Shown in pieces: positions 62,288-64,000 of a stretch of DNA of 64,000 nt. A program made the position numbers and the translations under genes. Location of the stretch: NCBI RefSeq assembly GCF_040219335.1, contig NZ_JAVJSQ010000014.1, positions 1 to 64,000 on the forward strand. Reading direction: 5' to 3'. How positions within the stretch are numbered: position 1 is the first letter of the stretch; each line of letters starts with the position of its first letter. The notes under the pieces were generated by a model. The model was given only the letters and a program-made list of their open reading frames with translations, searched no databases and was not told the origin of the DNA. The DNA is from Gimesia sp. Its GTDB lineage: Bacteria > Planctomycetota > Planctomycetia > Planctomycetales > Planctomycetaceae.

Positions 62288-63823
62288 TCAGTTCGCCATG
62301 GCCGAAAGTTTGGGAAGCAGAGTTACTGATCGTCGCATCACTTCTACACCCTTCGATTTGACGGAAATATAATATTTCCCGGGTGCCAGGATCTCCTCGG
62401 GATAGAACTGGAAGATGGCCCGCAAGTTTTCCCGGGTCGCAATCTGACCGGTGCGATATACGATGCGGCCACTCTCTTCACAGAGATGACAGTCCACCCA
62501 GAGATCTTCATGAGGCGGGTTCAGACTGCATTGAACGAGAATTGATTCTCCCAGTTCAAATTCAGATTTGCGGTTGATCAACCAGCCACCCACCATCTGC
62601 GTTCCGACATCGACAGAGAGAAACTTGTCTTTTTCACGCATCGTCTGTTCGGGCCTGAGCATCTCCGCTACAAGTTCCGGCTCGACTTCGTGCAGCGTCA
62701 TCCGGCCTTCGGGGCGACGGATTCCATACAGATCCTGCTCGTATTCAGCATAAACTCCCAGAGCCAGTACTGCCGCGATTCCGGTGACCCAGGCAGTGGG
62801 TGATTTCCAGCTGGCAACCGGCTGGGGGCGGAACTGTTCAATCAGAGCTCTGCAACGGTCCAGGTTACGCTGGAACCAGCCTCCCCGGCGATAGAGTCTC
62901 CGCAGACGGGCAGACACCCATTGCACATCCGATTCTTTCAGGAAACAGAAATAGATCGCGATGGAAATCATCGGGAAGATGTAAAGCCCTAGTGAGAACA
63001 GCGTACCGATATGGAACGACGCTCCCAGAGCCAGTGCGATGGGACGTCCCCATTTACGCCAGACTACAAAGATGAAGACAATTTCCCAGACAATCGCCAC
63101 GTAGGACATCACCGATACAATAATCGGGTACAGCGTGAGATATTCTCCCAGTGGATGCGGGTTATTATAGCGGGACATGGCCCAGTAAATGATCTGATCC
63201 CCTTCCAGGTACCCAGGCGTATGCAGCTTTGTAATCGCAGCACCGAAGTAAATCAGGGCGATCAGAATCTGCATCAATCGCTGCGGCCAGACTTCAAAGC
63301 GGGGTGGATCCAGTTTCGCATACTGGGGCCAGTTGCGTGCTGCTCTCTTCCCTTTCAGCCAGCTGTCAACCGACCAGACGGCACCACAATGAGACAGGGA
63401 GAGAATAAACAGGACATGGGTAGAGATGGCCGAATATTTGGTCGCCATGCTGATACAGTCCATAAAACAGAAGTAGGTATAGAGGATCAGGGACGCAACC
63501 AGCGAGAAGCGCGTCATCCAGCCAATACTGCTGCAGAACAGGAAGAATGCCAGGGCGGTAAATAGTCCAACGGCGACCGTGCCGGGCAGCACGGGAAGGT
63601 AGTCATAATAACGAAACAGGTCTGCCAGTGGTGCAGGAGCGCCATCTGCAGAAAACAGTTCCCGGGCAAAAGGCCAGCGGGTGCAGACGGTTCCCAGCAG
63701 AACCAGGGGAACCAGCATCCGGACAATCGCCAGTCCATAAGGTACTTCTTTTGCAAAAAAGAACTGACGGAAGCGATCACGAAGTTTTCCGGTTTGTGTT
63801 GAAATCACTTCTGGAGCATCCAT
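62288..63823 (-). CDS. HTTM-domain membrane protein
   Basis: This 511-residue protein has the HTTM (horizontally transferred transmembrane) pattern of vitamin-K-gamma-carboxylase-like membrane domains. Helices start at YGLAIVRMLVPLVLLGTV. Later stretches are FCFMDCISMATKYSAISTHV, IALIYFGAAITKLHTPGYLE and VMSYVAIVWEIVFIFVVWRK. The C-terminal 140 residues are soluble and beta-rich with an ERP-type turn. The Lys of the carboxylase site cannot be confirmed. It converges on the ceramidase-like gene with a 29-base gap. Confidence 0.85.
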   Translation of the reverse strand: MDAPEVISTQTGKLRDRFRQFFFAKEVPYGLAIVRMLVPLVLLGTVCTRWPFARELFSADGAPAPLADLFRYYDYLPVLPGTVAVGLFTALAFFLFCSSIGWMTRFSLVASLILYTYFCFMDCISMATKYSAISTHVLFILSLSHCGAVWSVDSWLKGKRAARNWPQYAKLDPPRFEVWPQRLMQILIALIYFGAAITKLHTPGYLEGDQIIYWAMSRYNNPHPLGEYLTLYPIIVSVMSYVAIVWEIVFIFVVWRKWGRPIALALGASFHIGTLFSLGLYIFPMISIAIYFCFLKESDVQWVSARLRRLYRRGGWFQRNLDRCRALIEQFRPQPVASWKSPTAWVTGIAAVLALGVYAEYEQDLYGIRRPEGRMTLHEVEPELVAEMLRPEQTMREKDKFLSVDVGTQMVGGWLINRKSEFELGESILVQCSLNPPHEDLWVDCHLCEESGRIVYRTGQIATRENLRAIFQFYPEEILAPGKYYISVKSKGVEVMRRSVTLLPKLSAMAN

Positions 63824-63899
63824 GCTTGCAATCCTGTTTATTGTAGCGAATCGAAATCAAAAGAATGGGAAACGGCAGATACCGCTGAAATCAGGTTTC

Positions 63900-64000
63900 T
63901 CAGTTACCGACGGGCGAAGAGAGATGCACGGGAACATCCGGATCATGCTGGAAGCCGGCATCCATGACCTGCTGACCGACGGTTGTCGCGAAGAACGAAC
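63900..64000 (-). CDS. C-terminal end of a gene running off the right edge
   Basis: On the minus strand a frame enters at the edge and runs SFFATTVGQQVMDAGFQHDP..., ending HLSSPVGN at the TGA covering 63900-63902 (about 32 codons). It is in the same direction as the HTTM gene and lies upstream of it. Too little is visible to name a family. Confidence 0.55.
   Translation of the reverse strand, partial: SFFATTVGQQVMDAGFQHDPDVPVHLSSPVGN

Noticed and set aside
1-64000. CRISPR array, tRNA, rRNA or prophage
   Set aside because: No regularly spaced direct repeats with unique spacers, no cloverleaf-like gene and no phage structural genes were seen on either strand. A covariance-model search was not possible, so small RNAs could be missed.

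Overview
The window looks like chromosomal DNA from a planctomycete, most likely a Gimesia/Planctomyces-type marine species. This is inferred from gene content: three secreted Cys-type sulfatases, PQQ-like beta-propeller, DUF3604, neutral-ceramidase-like and HTTM proteins, an RDD/SpoIIM/DUF4129/DUF4350 membrane operon, giant envelope proteins, and a sequence resembling the DUF1559 pseudopilin helix. Base composition is moderate, genes are mostly dense, and I saw no rRNA, tRNA, CRISPR array or prophage. The only mobile-element trace is the 3' end of an IS110-type transposase at the left edge.

Layout. 1-640: IS110 tail and a degenerate 21-22 bp tandem repeat. 644-7668: a K+ channel/TrkA-N protein and a HpnE-like amine oxidase (minus), then ComF, DUF502, HemC and a divergent citrate synthase (plus). 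7657-18853: RND exporter, GT39-type glycosyltransferase, LptD-like protein behind a consensus promoter, a degenerate DagK-like protein, a secreted hydrolase and a SNF2 helicase paired with a small unknown protein. 19798-29524: PaaK-like ligase, then secreted or periplasmic catabolic genes (two sulfatases, PQQ-like propeller, DUF3604, SGNH hydrolase, metallophosphoesterase). 29702-32024: an ArsR/rhodanese/MBL-rhodanese sulfur (persulfide) circuit with two matching operators, closed by a strong terminator. 32149-42469: housekeeping and accessory singletons, including a third sulfatase, a CPPC lipoprotein, and a coiled-coil protein with eight exact-length 24-residue repeats. 42814-47688: a five-gene overlapping membrane operon. 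47702-63823: Rieske protein, UPF0173 hydrolase, two giant envelope genes, a ceramidase-like protein and an HTTM protein. A further gene runs off the right edge.

The most unusual content is 48812-60493. Two adjacent minus-strand genes encode proteins of about 2678 and 1186 residues. Comparing their sequences by eye shows three copies of one architecture: a signal peptide, five recurring 'LP...S...W' beta-type units in the same order, a W/PDDY element, a Gly-Pro element and terminal membrane helices. The larger protein is two such copies fused head to tail, with a signal-peptide-like segment still embedded at the junction and a pseudopilin-like helix between the copies. I do not recognise a named family for this architecture and assign no function beyond a membrane-anchored envelope role.

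All calls come from reading the sequence. Start sites were chosen from Shine-Dalgarno spacing and signal peptides where these were visible. Residue positions in the very large proteins are approximate.
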